Assembly: GCA_943787535.1 (NCBI GenBank)
Contig: CALSMU010000001.1
Span: forward strand, 1 to 64,000
Length of the DNA: 64,000 nt
DNA from: an uncultured Flavobacteriales bacterium
GTDB lineage: Bacteria > Bacteroidota > Bacteroidia > Flavobacteriales_D > Parvicellaceae
Direction: 5' to 3'
In this document: positions 9,601 through 18,377 of the stretch, piece after piece
Position numbering within the stretch: the first letter of the stretch is position 1
How the letters are laid out: every line of letters begins with the position of its first letter
Position numbers and translations under genes: made by a program
Notes under the pieces: model-generated
What the model saw: the letters and a program-made list of their open reading frames with translations, nothing else
Told to the model about the DNA's origin: nothing
The model's database searches: none

Positions 9601-10479
9601 ATGGCTTTTAGCAAGAAACAAAAATATCTTTTTGTAAAGTTTCTGGCACTGTTTACATTAGTTCGTTGGTACAACATACTGCTCATTACATTTGCTCTGT
9701 ACCTTTCCGCAGTATTTTTGATTAATCCAAGAGAGAATTGGTTAGAAGTTTCTCTATCGTACAAGCTGCACCTTACAATAGCATCCCTTGCTTTTTTCAT
9801 AATGGCAGGCTACATCATAAATGCCTTTTATGATTTTGAAAAGGACATTATAAACCGCCCTAAAGAAACTATTTTCGACCGGATTATCAGTAAGACATCT
9901 TGTTTACGTGCATATGGAATATTTATTCTGATCGGATTTATATTGAGTCTTATGGTTGGTTGGAAAGTCCTAGTTTTTAATACAATATTCTCATTCTCTC
10001 TTTGGTTTTATTCGCATAAGTTAAGAAAGAAACCCATTACTGGAGAGCTAGGAGCAACGCTTCTCACAATAGCACCTTTTATCAGTCTAACCATTTTTTA
10101 CTTAGAGACAAATCTTACTATTGTACTTTACATTGGCTATTTATTTGCTGTAACCTTGACTAGGGAAATAATAAAAAAAATGGTGTATTTAAAAGGTGAT
10201 TTAATCGTTGGCGAAAAATCACTACCCATTATAATAGGTATCCGAAAGACGAAATATATTATTCTTGGATCTATGCTCTTTTCATTAATACCGGTTGGAG
10301 TATTATTTCCGGATATTGTTAACAGAAATATTCTGTACTACTTTATTGTCAGTTCCTCATTAATCATGGGAAGTATATTGCTTTTAAAATTTTCCAAAAC
10401 ACCAACGCATTTTGATAGAATTAACACTATTTACAAAATAATTATTTTAATGGGCATACTGAGTATTCCACTAATTTAA
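9601..10479 (+). CDS. UbiA-family prenyltransferase, divergent Asp motifs
   Basis: 292 residues with eight or nine hydrophobic segments, so an inner-membrane protein. The region NAFYDFEKDIINRP (about 72-86) corresponds to the first Asp-rich motif, and REIIKKMVYLKGD (about 196-208) to the second. UbiA enzymes transfer a prenyl chain to an aromatic or glycerophosphate acceptor using Mg-bound diphosphate; flavobacterial members near mevalonate genes are often named geranylgeranylglycerol-phosphate geranylgeranyltransferase. Here the first Asp of NDxxD is Ala and the second motif lacks most acidic residues, so the acceptor and even the activity are uncertain. It follows mevalonate kinase by 16 bases and its TAA stop shares bases with the convergent aroE stop. 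Confidence 0.8.
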   Translation: MAFSKKQKYLFVKFLALFTLVRWYNILLITFALYLSAVFLINPRENWLEVSLSYKLHLTIASLAFFIMAGYIINAFYDFEKDIINRPKETIFDRIISKTSCLRAYGIFILIGFILSLMVGWKVLVFNTIFSFSLWFYSHKLRKKPITGELGATLLTIAPFISLTIFYLETNLTIVLYIGYLFAVTLTREIIKKMVYLKGDLIVGEKSLPIIIGIRKTKYIILGSMLFSLIPVGVLFPDIVNRNILYYFIVSSSLIMGSILLLKFSKTPTHFDRINTIYKIIILMGILSIPLI

Positions 10480-11207
10480 TCATTCCATAGCCTCCAAGAC
10501 TTTTCTGCTTGTTGTTGTAACATTGTTAAGCCATTTATTCCTTTTGCTTCGTTTTCTTTTCCTAGTTTCAGAAACAACGTTTCTTTAGGGTTATAAACTA
10601 AGTCAACCAATAGATGTTTATCCGTTAATGCAGAATAAGAAATTTCTGGTTTGACTTCAACATCAGGATACATACCCAAGGGGGTACAATTGATAATTAA
10701 TAAATGATGTTTGATCACATTTTCATTGATATCATTCCAATTCAGAATATTGTCTTTCGTTTCAGATCTAGACGTAAATAGAATGTCAACACCATATTGC
10801 TTTAGAACATATTCTACCGCTTTAGATGCTCCTCCTGTTCCTAAGATTAAAGCTCTTTCATGTTGGGACTTAAAAAACGGTTTTATACTTTGGTGAAAAC
10901 CAAAAGCATCCGTGTTGTATCCTTTTAATTTTCCATTCTTAAATACGACGGTATTAACCGCTCCTATTTCTTTGGCAACCTCATCTAGTTCATCTAAGTA
11001 GGGAATAATTGCTTCTTTAAACGGTATAGTGACATTAAGTCCTTCAAGTTTATGCTCTTTTACTTTCTCAGTAAATTCTTCAATAGTTTCGATTTCAATA
11101 TTGATGTACTCAGAATCAGTCAAGCCCAGATGAGCAAACTTTTCAGCAAAGTATTTTTTCGAAAAAGAATGCGATAGTGATTTCCCTATTAATCCGTAGG
11201 TTTTCAT
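10476..11207 (-). CDS. aroE: Shikimate dehydrogenase
   Basis: 243 residues. It opens with YGLIGKSLSHSFSKKYF, the shikimate-binding motif, and carries NVTIPFKE (with the catalytic Lys) and a Rossmann loop LILGTGGASKAVEYVL for NADPH, ending with GLTMLQQQAEKSWRLW. It reduces 3-dehydroshikimate to shikimate for aromatic amino acid biosynthesis. It is the last gene of a tight minus-strand operon and its start overlaps the stop of the DUF368 gene by one base. It converges with the UbiA gene, sharing the TTAA at the stops. Confidence 0.95.
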   Translation of the reverse strand: MKTYGLIGKSLSHSFSKKYFAEKFAHLGLTDSEYINIEIETIEEFTEKVKEHKLEGLNVTIPFKEAIIPYLDELDEVAKEIGAVNTVVFKNGKLKGYNTDAFGFHQSIKPFFKSQHERALILGTGGASKAVEYVLKQYGVDILFTSRSETKDNILNWNDINENVIKHHLLIINCTPLGMYPDVEVKPEISYSALTDKHLLVDLVYNPKETLFLKLGKENEAKGINGLTMLQQQAEKSWRLWND

Positions 11208-12130
11208 TATGCTTTTTTCATTTTTTTAGAAACCATTTCCATCCCTAAAATTAATCCAGCACCAAGAATGCAAAATGCAACTGCATACACAACTTGGGGT
11301 TCTCCCACTATGTCTGTCGGAAAAACGTTTTCTTGAAGGAAATCCTTTTTACCGTCGGAGTGCGTATAAAGTAGTTCTTTATTAATCTTCCATGGCCATA
11401 GTTTATTTAAAGAACCGATTAAAAAACCTGTTAAGACAGCTATAGTCACATCGTGATACTTTGCAAACATCCATTTTAAAACCTTAGAAAAAGATAAAAG
11501 ACCCATAATGGCACCAAGCATAAATACTACAATGGTGAGAAATTCTTTGTCCTTTACAGCACCCAAAACAGTTTGATATGACCCCATTAGCAATAAGATA
11601 AAACTTCCTGAAATACCTGGCAAAATCATGGCGCAAATAGCAATCATTCCCGAGACAAAAATAAACCACAGTTCATTTGAACTTGATAGTGGCGGAAGAA
11701 TAGTAATCCAAAAAGCCACACCCGTTCCAATAATTAAACTAACCATGGTGCCAACATTCCAGCTCTTTACTTGTTTTCCAACATATACAATACTCGCTAG
11801 AACCAATCCAAAAAAGAAGCTCCAAATTAATATAGGGTGCGCCTCCAATAAATAACTTATTAATTTAGCGAGAGAGGCAATACTAATTCCTATACCTAAA
11901 AATAGTGTTACAATAAAATTTCCATTAATTGACTTCCAAGCAGCTTTTATCCCTTCATTTTTAAGAGTTTTTAAGGCTCCTAGATTAACAGAATTTATTG
12001 TTTCTAGTAATTCTTCATAAATGCCAGATATGAAAGCAATGGTACCTCCTGAAACTCCTGGAACTACATCAGCTGCACCCATAGCCATTCCTTTCAATAA
12101 AAGCACAAAGTAATCCAGCAGACTTCTCAT
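11207..12130 (-). CDS. DUF368 family polyprenyl-phosphate transporter
   Basis: 307 residues, nearly all hydrophobic, with eight or nine predicted membrane spans. The N-terminal KGMAMGAADVVPGVSGGTIAFISGIYEEL and the central MILPGISGSFILLLMGSY are the paired DUF368 signatures; the VPGVSGGT and LPGISGSF halves suggest an internal repeat. DUF368 members (PopT) were recently described as undecaprenyl-phosphate translocases that recycle the cell-wall lipid carrier. The gene lies in a gapless operon between rhodanese and aroE, opposite an isoprenoid gene cluster, which fits a role with polyprenyl lipids. Confidence 0.85.
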   Translation of the reverse strand: MRSLLDYFVLLLKGMAMGAADVVPGVSGGTIAFISGIYEELLETINSVNLGALKTLKNEGIKAAWKSINGNFIVTLFLGIGISIASLAKLISYLLEAHPILIWSFFFGLVLASIVYVGKQVKSWNVGTMVSLIIGTGVAFWITILPPLSSSNELWFIFVSGMIAICAMILPGISGSFILLLMGSYQTVLGAVKDKEFLTIVVFMLGAIMGLLSFSKVLKWMFAKYHDVTIAVLTGFLIGSLNKLWPWKINKELLYTHSDGKKDFLQENVFPTDIVGEPQVVYAVAFCILGAGLILGMEMVSKKMKKA

Positions 12131-12445
12131 CTAATAAACATTCATTGAGGAATCAATCCGCTCCGACCAGGCATTTATTCCACCTTCTAAACTATACAAA
12201 TTATCGTATCCATTATCTGACAAAAAAACGACCATGTTACCACTTCTTTTCCCTCCTCTGCAATGAATAATTACAGGAATATCTTTACGAATTCTATTCA
12301 AATTACCTCTAACTTCCCCCATAGGAATGTGCTCACCTCCAATACAGGCTAACTCCAATTCATATTCTTCACGAATATCAATTAATTGAAAGTTTTCGGA
12401 ATTATCAAACTTAGCTTTAAGTTCTTCTACAGAAATAGTTTTCAT
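12131..12445 (-). CDS. Single-domain rhodanese-like protein
   Basis: 104 residues, a single rhodanese domain. The substrate-binding start is FQLIDIREEYELELACI, and the active-site loop is VIIHCRGGKRSGN, with the Cys that carries the persulfide. It is likely a cytosolic sulfurtransferase or sulfur carrier, GlpE/PspE-like in size; the physiological acceptor is not evident. It sits directly between a ComA-like sulfonate enzyme and the DUF368 gene with no spacing, so it may contribute to sulfur handling in the same operon, but that is inference. Confidence 0.9.
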   Translation of the reverse strand: MKTISVEELKAKFDNSENFQLIDIREEYELELACIGGEHIPMGEVRGNLNRIRKDIPVIIHCRGGKRSGNMVVFLSDNGYDNLYSLEGGINAWSERIDSSMNVY

Positions 12446-12447
12446 AA

Positions 12448-13254
12448 TTACTTTGATTCAGCTTCAATTTTTTGCTTCTTTTCAATTACCACATTATCTG
12501 GTAAGTAATTAAAAAATGTATCTCCACGTAATCCTAATCGCAAACATTCTAATGGTATAACTTCATGCGGCGCAATATTTCCAAGATTTACATTTTCTCC
12601 AAATAAATTAATAAACCAAACTTGCTGTGTTTTAACCGGCGCCTCCCACAATATTTGTTCTGGCTTAACCTTGGCAATAATTTTATTAATTAACACCGTA
12701 TGAGGTTGTCCATTTCTTCTAAAAATACCAACAGAACCACTTTCTCTACCTTCAGCAATAACTTTCCAAGAACCAGCTTCTAGTTCATTGGTCATCATTC
12801 TAATCCATTTTCCAGGACTAATTATCATCCCTTCTTCTTTGGAGCCTACCTCACTAAACACTGTAAAGTTTTTTGCAAGTTTACTAATATACTCGCATTT
12901 CTCTTCTTGCGGAATAATTATAGACCCATCAGACACCTCGCACAAATCTAATCCCATTTTGTCCACAAACTTCTGATAGTCATCAAACCTTCCTCTAGCA
13001 ATAAAAGCCTCAAAAAGAGTACCCCCAAAATAAGGCCGAACTCCAGCTTCTTGATATAGTTTAATCTTATCTTCTAACTTATTCGTAACCAAAGAAGTTC
13101 CAAAACCAAACTTAATGACATCCGTTAAATGCCCTGCGCTTTCGATAAAGTCTTCTGTTTGGCGAACGCTCAAACCTTTATCCATCATCATCGTTAATCC
13201 TTTCTCTCTAGGCTTTTCTGGCCTAGAGGGCAAATATGGTAAATCAAAATTCAT
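12448..13254 (-). CDS. ComA-like phosphosulfolactate synthase
   Basis: 268 residues. The opening RPEKPREKGLTMMMDKGLS and the later IKFGFGTSL, GVRPYFGGTLFEAF and CEVSDGSI motifs are typical of the ComA family (phosphosulfolactate synthase, TIM barrel). The founding enzyme adds sulfite to phosphoenolpyruvate in coenzyme M biosynthesis. Bacteroidota do not make coenzyme M, so the product may instead feed sulfolactate or cysteate, the latter being a precursor of sulfonolipids in gliding bacteria; this is inference. It starts two bases after the TPR gene stop and is followed at once by rhodanese. Confidence 0.83.
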   Translation of the reverse strand: MNFDLPYLPSRPEKPREKGLTMMMDKGLSVRQTEDFIESAGHLTDVIKFGFGTSLVTNKLEDKIKLYQEAGVRPYFGGTLFEAFIARGRFDDYQKFVDKMGLDLCEVSDGSIIIPQEEKCEYISKLAKNFTVFSEVGSKEEGMIISPGKWIRMMTNELEAGSWKVIAEGRESGSVGIFRRNGQPHTVLINKIIAKVKPEQILWEAPVKTQQVWFINLFGENVNLGNIAPHEVIPLECLRLGLRGDTFFNYLPDNVVIEKKQKIEAESK

Positions 13255-13256
13255 AA

Positions 13257-14657
13257 TTATTTCTTATAATCTGCAATAATATCAACAATTTCGGTGATAT
13301 CTTTAGCTTGTGGATAAAATTCGAAAAGTTTTTCATGACCTTTGTAATTTGCAGACAATGCTTTACGTAGGTTAATCTTTGCATTTTCGCTGTCTCCAAC
13401 AGATATTTGATAAGCAACTAGTCTATATTGTAATTCTTCTTGATCACCATTTAAAGCTATTGCATCTTTCAATAGTTTAGCAGCATCTTTAGGCGAAGAC
13501 TTTTCAAAAAGTATATTGGAATAATCTAACCAAGCATCTATATTATCAGGATCTAAGTCCACTACTCTTCTAAATATCTTTTTTGACTTTTCAGTTTCAC
13601 CAAGTTTCCCCAATATTTCTGCGTAAATATATAAATACTCAACATTTTCAGGGTCTTTCTCCAAGGCTTTTCTAACAAACTTAACGGCTTCTTCAGGCTG
13701 CTTATTTAAATCCTTTACAACACCAATACCTAACCAAGCATCAGTCTGATCATTATCCAGCTCTAAACTTTTCTCATAAAAAGTAATTGCCTTTTCATAT
13801 TCCCCTAATTTCTCATAACATTCACCTATGTGACAATAAACGAATGCATGCGGCTGTTCCAACCCAAAGGTGAGATTCAATACTTCTATCGCCTTTTTGT
13901 ATTCATCTAATTGTATATAAGCATTTGCTTTCCCATAGTACGCTGCAGCAAACGAATCGTTTGTAAGGACACTGTAATCAAAAGCAAACAATGCGTCTTT
14001 GTATTGTTCCATTCGATAATAAGAATTACCCAAATTGAACCAACCTATATAAGAATAAGGCTGCTGCTCCAAAAATGCTTCAAAGTACTGGATCGCCTCA
14101 TTATCTAAATCTAATTCATTGTAACAAAGTCCAACTTCAAATAATGCCGTTTCATTTTCCCTATTTAATTCAAGTGCTTCCTTTAAGAAAAATAGCGCTT
14201 CTTTAAACCTACCTAATGTCTGATATTGATAAGCTAAATCTAAATACAGCTCTGCTTTAAAGTCTAAGTCAAATGTGATTGCTTTTTCAAAATAGGCGAT
14301 TGCTTTCTCATGTTCTAAAAGTTCTGCATAAATTGTTGCTAATATTCTTAGTGCATTTCCGTTAAGAGGATTTAAATCTAATGCATATTCCAACACTTCA
14401 ACCGCCTCTATTTTTCTACCCAATTGAATAAGTGCTTCTCCTTTATATAAGATAATGTTTTCTGAACTCGGGTGTTGCTGCTCACCTAATTCGATAATAG
14501 AAAGTGCTTTCCTCGGCTCTTCAACTTCAAAATAATAAGCTGCAATAGTCTCTACCTCAGACACATCAAAGAAAAAAGTTTCCTCATTGGAAAGCATCGT
14601 CTCAAACTTTGCTACCAATTCCATTCTAGCCTCATTATTAAATCTTTCTTCCTCCAT
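13257..14657 (-). CDS. Tetratricopeptide repeat protein
   Basis: 466 residues made of about eleven consecutive TPR units (for example AIAYFEKAITFDLDFKAELY and AITFYEKSLELDNDQTDAW). There is no signal peptide or membrane segment, so it is likely a cytosolic scaffold. Nothing in the sequence indicates its partner. It is the first gene of the five-gene operon TPR, comA-like, rhodanese, DUF368, aroE, all joined by gaps of zero to three bases, so it is probably co-expressed with them. Similar TPR proteins are widespread in Flavobacteriia without a known function. Confidence 0.88.
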   Translation of the reverse strand: MEEERFNNEARMELVAKFETMLSNEETFFFDVSEVETIAAYYFEVEEPRKALSIIELGEQQHPSSENIILYKGEALIQLGRKIEAVEVLEYALDLNPLNGNALRILATIYAELLEHEKAIAYFEKAITFDLDFKAELYLDLAYQYQTLGRFKEALFFLKEALELNRENETALFEVGLCYNELDLDNEAIQYFEAFLEQQPYSYIGWFNLGNSYYRMEQYKDALFAFDYSVLTNDSFAAAYYGKANAYIQLDEYKKAIEVLNLTFGLEQPHAFVYCHIGECYEKLGEYEKAITFYEKSLELDNDQTDAWLGIGVVKDLNKQPEEAVKFVRKALEKDPENVEYLYIYAEILGKLGETEKSKKIFRRVVDLDPDNIDAWLDYSNILFEKSSPKDAAKLLKDAIALNGDQEELQYRLVAYQISVGDSENAKINLRKALSANYKGHEKLFEFYPQAKDITEIVDIIADYKK

Positions 14658-14741
14658 TTAAAATCAAATTTTAAATTCTACTACAATATTGCTTTTTAAA
14701 TAATACCTACAACATAAAACGTCCAAACATTATTAACATTG

Positions 14742-14749
14742 TATATTTG
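14742..14749 (+). promoter_or_regulatory. Possible -7 promoter element upstream of glmM-like gene
   Basis: TATATTTG is a perfect TAnnTTTG match in the intergenic region, 165 bases before the mutase start. It would give a long leader. A second, closer candidate is the TTG at 14861 with TTTCTTTG at 14887-14894. Neither can be preferred from sequence alone. Confidence 0.3.
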
Positions 14750-14914
14750 ATTGTTGATATCAAAACGCATAATTAAGCGATAGACTTATTACTATCACCA
14801 TGAAAAGTATGATGCGCAAAGAAACGCAGCGATGAAGAAAAAAATTCTAATTATTACGACTTGCGCTTTAAAATGCATTTATTTTGTTTCTTTGCAAACT
14901 TAACCACAACGTTT

Positions 14915-16300
14915 ATGACACTAATCAAATCAATTTCAGGAATAAGAGGAACAATCGGAGGAAAACCAGGTAATGGACTTACTCCTTTAGATATTGTGAA
15001 ATTTACAGCAGCTTATGGCTCTTGGATAAAAAACAACTCTTCTATGGAAAAAGTAAAAATAGTAGTTGGACGTGATGCGCGTATCTCAGGTGAAATGGTT
15101 AGTAATGTTTGTGTTGGCACTTTACAAGGACTTGGAATTGATGTTATTAATTTAGACTTATCAACAACTCCAACTGTTGAAATAGCAGTTCCCTTGGAAA
15201 ATGCACAAGGTGGAATTATTCTTACAGCCAGTCACAACCCAAAAGAATGGAACGCTTTAAAATTATTAAACGAAAAGGGAGAATTTATTTCTGCTCAAGA
15301 TGGTGCAGACGTTTTGGAAATAGCAGAAAATGAAGCATTTTCATTTGTGGATGTAGATAATCTAGGACACCTTACTTTGAATAACAGCTATCTAGAAAAA
15401 CACATTAATGCTATTTTACAATTAGAGCTAGTCGATCCAAAATTAATTGAAATGTCAAACTTTAAAATAGTTTGTGACTCTGTGAATAGCACTGGAGGAA
15501 TATTTGTCCCTGCAATGTTAAGAGCACTTGGAGTAAAAGACATCATTTCATTATACGGAGAACCAACTGGACACTTTCCGCATAATCCGGAGCCTTTACC
15601 GGAAAACCTTACAGCAATTGCCGAAAAGATAAAAGAAACAGGAGCTGACCTAGGAATTGTAGTTGATCCAGATGTGGACAGACTTGCTTTTGTTGATGAA
15701 AAAGGAAATATGTTTGGAGAGGAATACACACTTGTTGCTGTAGCTGATTACATTTTAAAAAACACTCCAGGAAGCACTGTATCGAACTTATCGTCAACAC
15801 GAGCACTTAGAGATGTAACCGAGCAAAATGGATGCACTTACTCTGCTTCTGCAGTAGGAGAAGTAAACGTTGTTAATCTAATGAAAGAAACAAATGCTGT
15901 AATTGGCGGAGAAGGTAATGGAGGCATTATTTACCCTGAATTACATTACGGTAGAGATGCGTTAGTTGGTATTGCATTATTTCTTACGCATTTAGCCCAA
16001 AGCGGAACCCAAACATCATTATTACGCGCTAGTTATCCAGAATACATTATATCGAAAAACAAAATTCAACTAGAAGAAGGAATGGATGTTGATGGAATTT
16101 TAAGAGATATTCAAGGAGAATTTAGCAACAACGAAATAGACACTACTGATGGGGTTAAAATATATTTTGAAAAAGAATGGGTGCACTTGCGCAAAAGTAA
16201 TACTGAGCCAATTATCAGAATATATTCTGAAAGTGCTTCTGAAGAAAAGGCAAATGAATTAGCACATGTAATAATGGATAAGATTAAAGCTTTGGCTTAA
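14915..16300 (+). CDS. glmM: Phosphoglucosamine mutase / phosphohexomutase
   Basis: 461 residues from the ATG at 14915, chosen because the protein then begins TLIKSISGIRGTIGG, the conserved mutase N-terminus; an upstream TTG would add only 18 unconserved residues. The active serine loop is ILTASHNPKEWNALK (about residue 105), the metal loop DPDVDRLAF (about 251), the sugar-binding loop GEGNGGIIYP, and the phosphate-binding loop RKSNTEPIIRIY near the end. It interconverts glucosamine-6-P and glucosamine-1-P for cell-wall UDP-GlcNAc. Flavobacterial enzymes of this class may also act on other hexose phosphates. Confidence 0.9.
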   Translation: MTLIKSISGIRGTIGGKPGNGLTPLDIVKFTAAYGSWIKNNSSMEKVKIVVGRDARISGEMVSNVCVGTLQGLGIDVINLDLSTTPTVEIAVPLENAQGGIILTASHNPKEWNALKLLNEKGEFISAQDGADVLEIAENEAFSFVDVDNLGHLTLNNSYLEKHINAILQLELVDPKLIEMSNFKIVCDSVNSTGGIFVPAMLRALGVKDIISLYGEPTGHFPHNPEPLPENLTAIAEKIKETGADLGIVVDPDVDRLAFVDEKGNMFGEEYTLVAVADYILKNTPGSTVSNLSSTRALRDVTEQNGCTYSASAVGEVNVVNLMKETNAVIGGEGNGGIIYPELHYGRDALVGIALFLTHLAQSGTQTSLLRASYPEYIISKNKIQLEEGMDVDGILRDIQGEFSNNEIDTTDGVKIYFEKEWVHLRKSNTEPIIRIYSESASEEKANELAHVIMDKIKALA

Positions 16301-16399
16301 TTATTTATAATAACTAATGCTTACCATTTTTTTTAATTACTCACAAACTAGGTCAATAAAAAAATGAATTACTAGAGGGATAAGTATTGTAAAGTAAAA

Positions 16400-18244
16400 T
16401 TAATCCATCACTAGCTTCTTTTCTACACTGCCATCTGAATACTGATAAAATAAAACAGTACCTTTTTTAAATTCGGTTACTCTTCCCAATAGGTCAACAA
16501 TTCGAATCAACTTGCGATCTTCATCAGGATTATATTCTTCTATATCAACTGGATTATCACAAAGCTGCTCGAAAAAAAGCCAAGCTTCTCGACTAGCAGA
16601 AATATCCATATTTCCCCAAGCACCGGGCCAATCATGTCCTCCATCATTTACCGTATACAACCACACTTCTGTACAGGAGCCGTCTTCTGTGTATTTATCA
16701 GTACTTACCGTGCTACCATCTACTGGATCGATATTTGGAAAAGCAGCAGAAACAAGCGTATTTAATCCAAACATATTTGTAAAAAAATCAATGGTATTTG
16801 GAATGCTTGGATAAGCACCCCAGCCATCATTATTATTCGGATCTCCTTGCCAGTAGGTTACGTTATCTTGCGTACCATGTATTTCTAGAATAGAAACCTC
16901 ATTAATCGGATTACAATCGTCCATAATATCTTGCATAATCATTCCAGCTACCGGCGCTATTGCTTTAAATGTTTCGGAAGCCTGACAAGCCAACATATAA
17001 CTAAAGTCTCCTCCGTTCGACATTCCCGTGCAGAAAACATCCTGTTCACTCAAGGAATGCATAGCCTGCAAAGAATCTATCAATTCCTCAACGAAAGCAA
17101 CATCATCTACGGTTTGATTATTCTGAAAATCATACCCAACATTGAAAAAAGTAGTATTAGAACCATCCAACGTTCCTTGTGGATAACACACAGCAAAACC
17201 AAATTCCTCTGCAAGCGCATTAAATTGAGAATAATCCATTATACCTTGTGCAGTTCCGCTATAACCATGACAAACCAATACCAAGGGACAATTGGGAGGA
17301 GCTGTACTAGCATGATAATAAATGTATTCCCGATTACCAAGTGTAGCATAATCAACAGCTTCAATTTGAACCAACATACTATCATTAGAGGTATTAAAAT
17401 CGCTACTCAATCCATTTACATTACTTATAAACACTTCCAATGTATCTAAACCAGAAACATTAAAGGCAAGTAAGTCTGGATGCGAAAAATTATAGCTGCC
17501 TAAAGAGGGAATAGATAAAGAATTAAAACTAGCTGTATAAATGTTTGCTCCAATAGTCCAGGAAGCATCAAAAGACTGAATAACATTTAAACCCGTATTT
17601 GTAACTGAACCTTCAACTGTATTGGGAGTCTGAACATCCACAGTAGAATTAGTTGTAATTGCGCTAAGCTCTAAATCCGTACCCTCTAATTCAAAAACCA
17701 AAACATCATCAACGCCCCAACCGAATAGCCAATTATTGTCGTCAAAATAATGAAATGCCACCAACACGTTTGCGTTACCCGAAATTGAATTTAAGCTTAC
17801 TGTTTGGGCATCCCATGCACCGTCATCTGTACCAATAATTGTTTGAAGTAAATTCCAAGTAACACCATTGTCTAAGGAATATTCAACTGTAGCAACTTCG
17901 GTCCCTCCAGATAAACTACCCGCATCAAAATAGCTTTCAAATTGAAGCACAGCAGATGTTAGTGTAGATAAATCTAGAGGTGGCATGATTAGGAAGTCCA
18001 CTGTTTTATCGCAATCGCAAGCATCATCATTGGTAGCTATAAAGCTGCCATGTTCAGCGATGCTCCACCATTGACTCTGCAATGAATTATTATTACCCAT
18101 TAGCCAACCTCCATCCGTCGCATTGGAAGTTTGCGTCCACCCAGATGGAAAAGCAGTACTATCGAAATTTTCATCCACAAGAATTGTTTGCGCGAATAAA
18201 TTAGTAGTTAATAAGGCAATGGCTAAAATAAGTATAGTCTTCAT
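16400..18244 (-). CDS. Secreted T9SS esterase, LpqC/PHB-depolymerase-like
   Basis: 614 residues with a signal peptide (MKTILILAIALLTTNLFAQ). Residues about 20-195 resemble a choice-of-anchor/MAM-like beta-sandwich (DENFDSTAFPSGW, FDDNNWLFGWGVDDV). A CARDB-like segment follows, then an alpha/beta hydrolase of the polyhydroxybutyrate depolymerase/feruloyl esterase type (about 300-545) with nucleophile elbow GMSNGG (Ser about 409), Asp in HGTQDNVTYW and His in GGHDWPG. The last 35 residues (RIVDLLGRVTEF...LFYQYSDGSVEKKLV) form a T9SS type A sorting signal. It is predicted to be an extracellular esterase; the natural polymer is not evident. Confidence 0.85.
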   Translation of the reverse strand: MKTILILAIALLTTNLFAQTILVDENFDSTAFPSGWTQTSNATDGGWLMGNNNSLQSQWWSIAEHGSFIATNDDACDCDKTVDFLIMPPLDLSTLTSAVLQFESYFDAGSLSGGTEVATVEYSLDNGVTWNLLQTIIGTDDGAWDAQTVSLNSISGNANVLVAFHYFDDNNWLFGWGVDDVLVFELEGTDLELSAITTNSTVDVQTPNTVEGSVTNTGLNVIQSFDASWTIGANIYTASFNSLSIPSLGSYNFSHPDLLAFNVSGLDTLEVFISNVNGLSSDFNTSNDSMLVQIEAVDYATLGNREYIYYHASTAPPNCPLVLVCHGYSGTAQGIMDYSQFNALAEEFGFAVCYPQGTLDGSNTTFFNVGYDFQNNQTVDDVAFVEELIDSLQAMHSLSEQDVFCTGMSNGGDFSYMLACQASETFKAIAPVAGMIMQDIMDDCNPINEVSILEIHGTQDNVTYWQGDPNNNDGWGAYPSIPNTIDFFTNMFGLNTLVSAAFPNIDPVDGSTVSTDKYTEDGSCTEVWLYTVNDGGHDWPGAWGNMDISASREAWLFFEQLCDNPVDIEEYNPDEDRKLIRIVDLLGRVTEFKKGTVLFYQYSDGSVEKKLVMD

Positions 18245-18377
18245 AATCCTCGGTAAGGTAACGAATACATTCGGCTTACAAGAAATATTTAGATATAATT
18301 ACCCCAAATCAATTTTAAATTCTGGGTTTAACGGTTTTCATAAAAACATGAGTCATTATTATTTACATCCATTAAAG

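Noticed and set aside
16931..17449. 172-codon plus-strand frame inside the esterase gene
   Set aside because: It is antisense to a well-supported T9SS esterase, with no recognisable domain and composition like a shadow frame.
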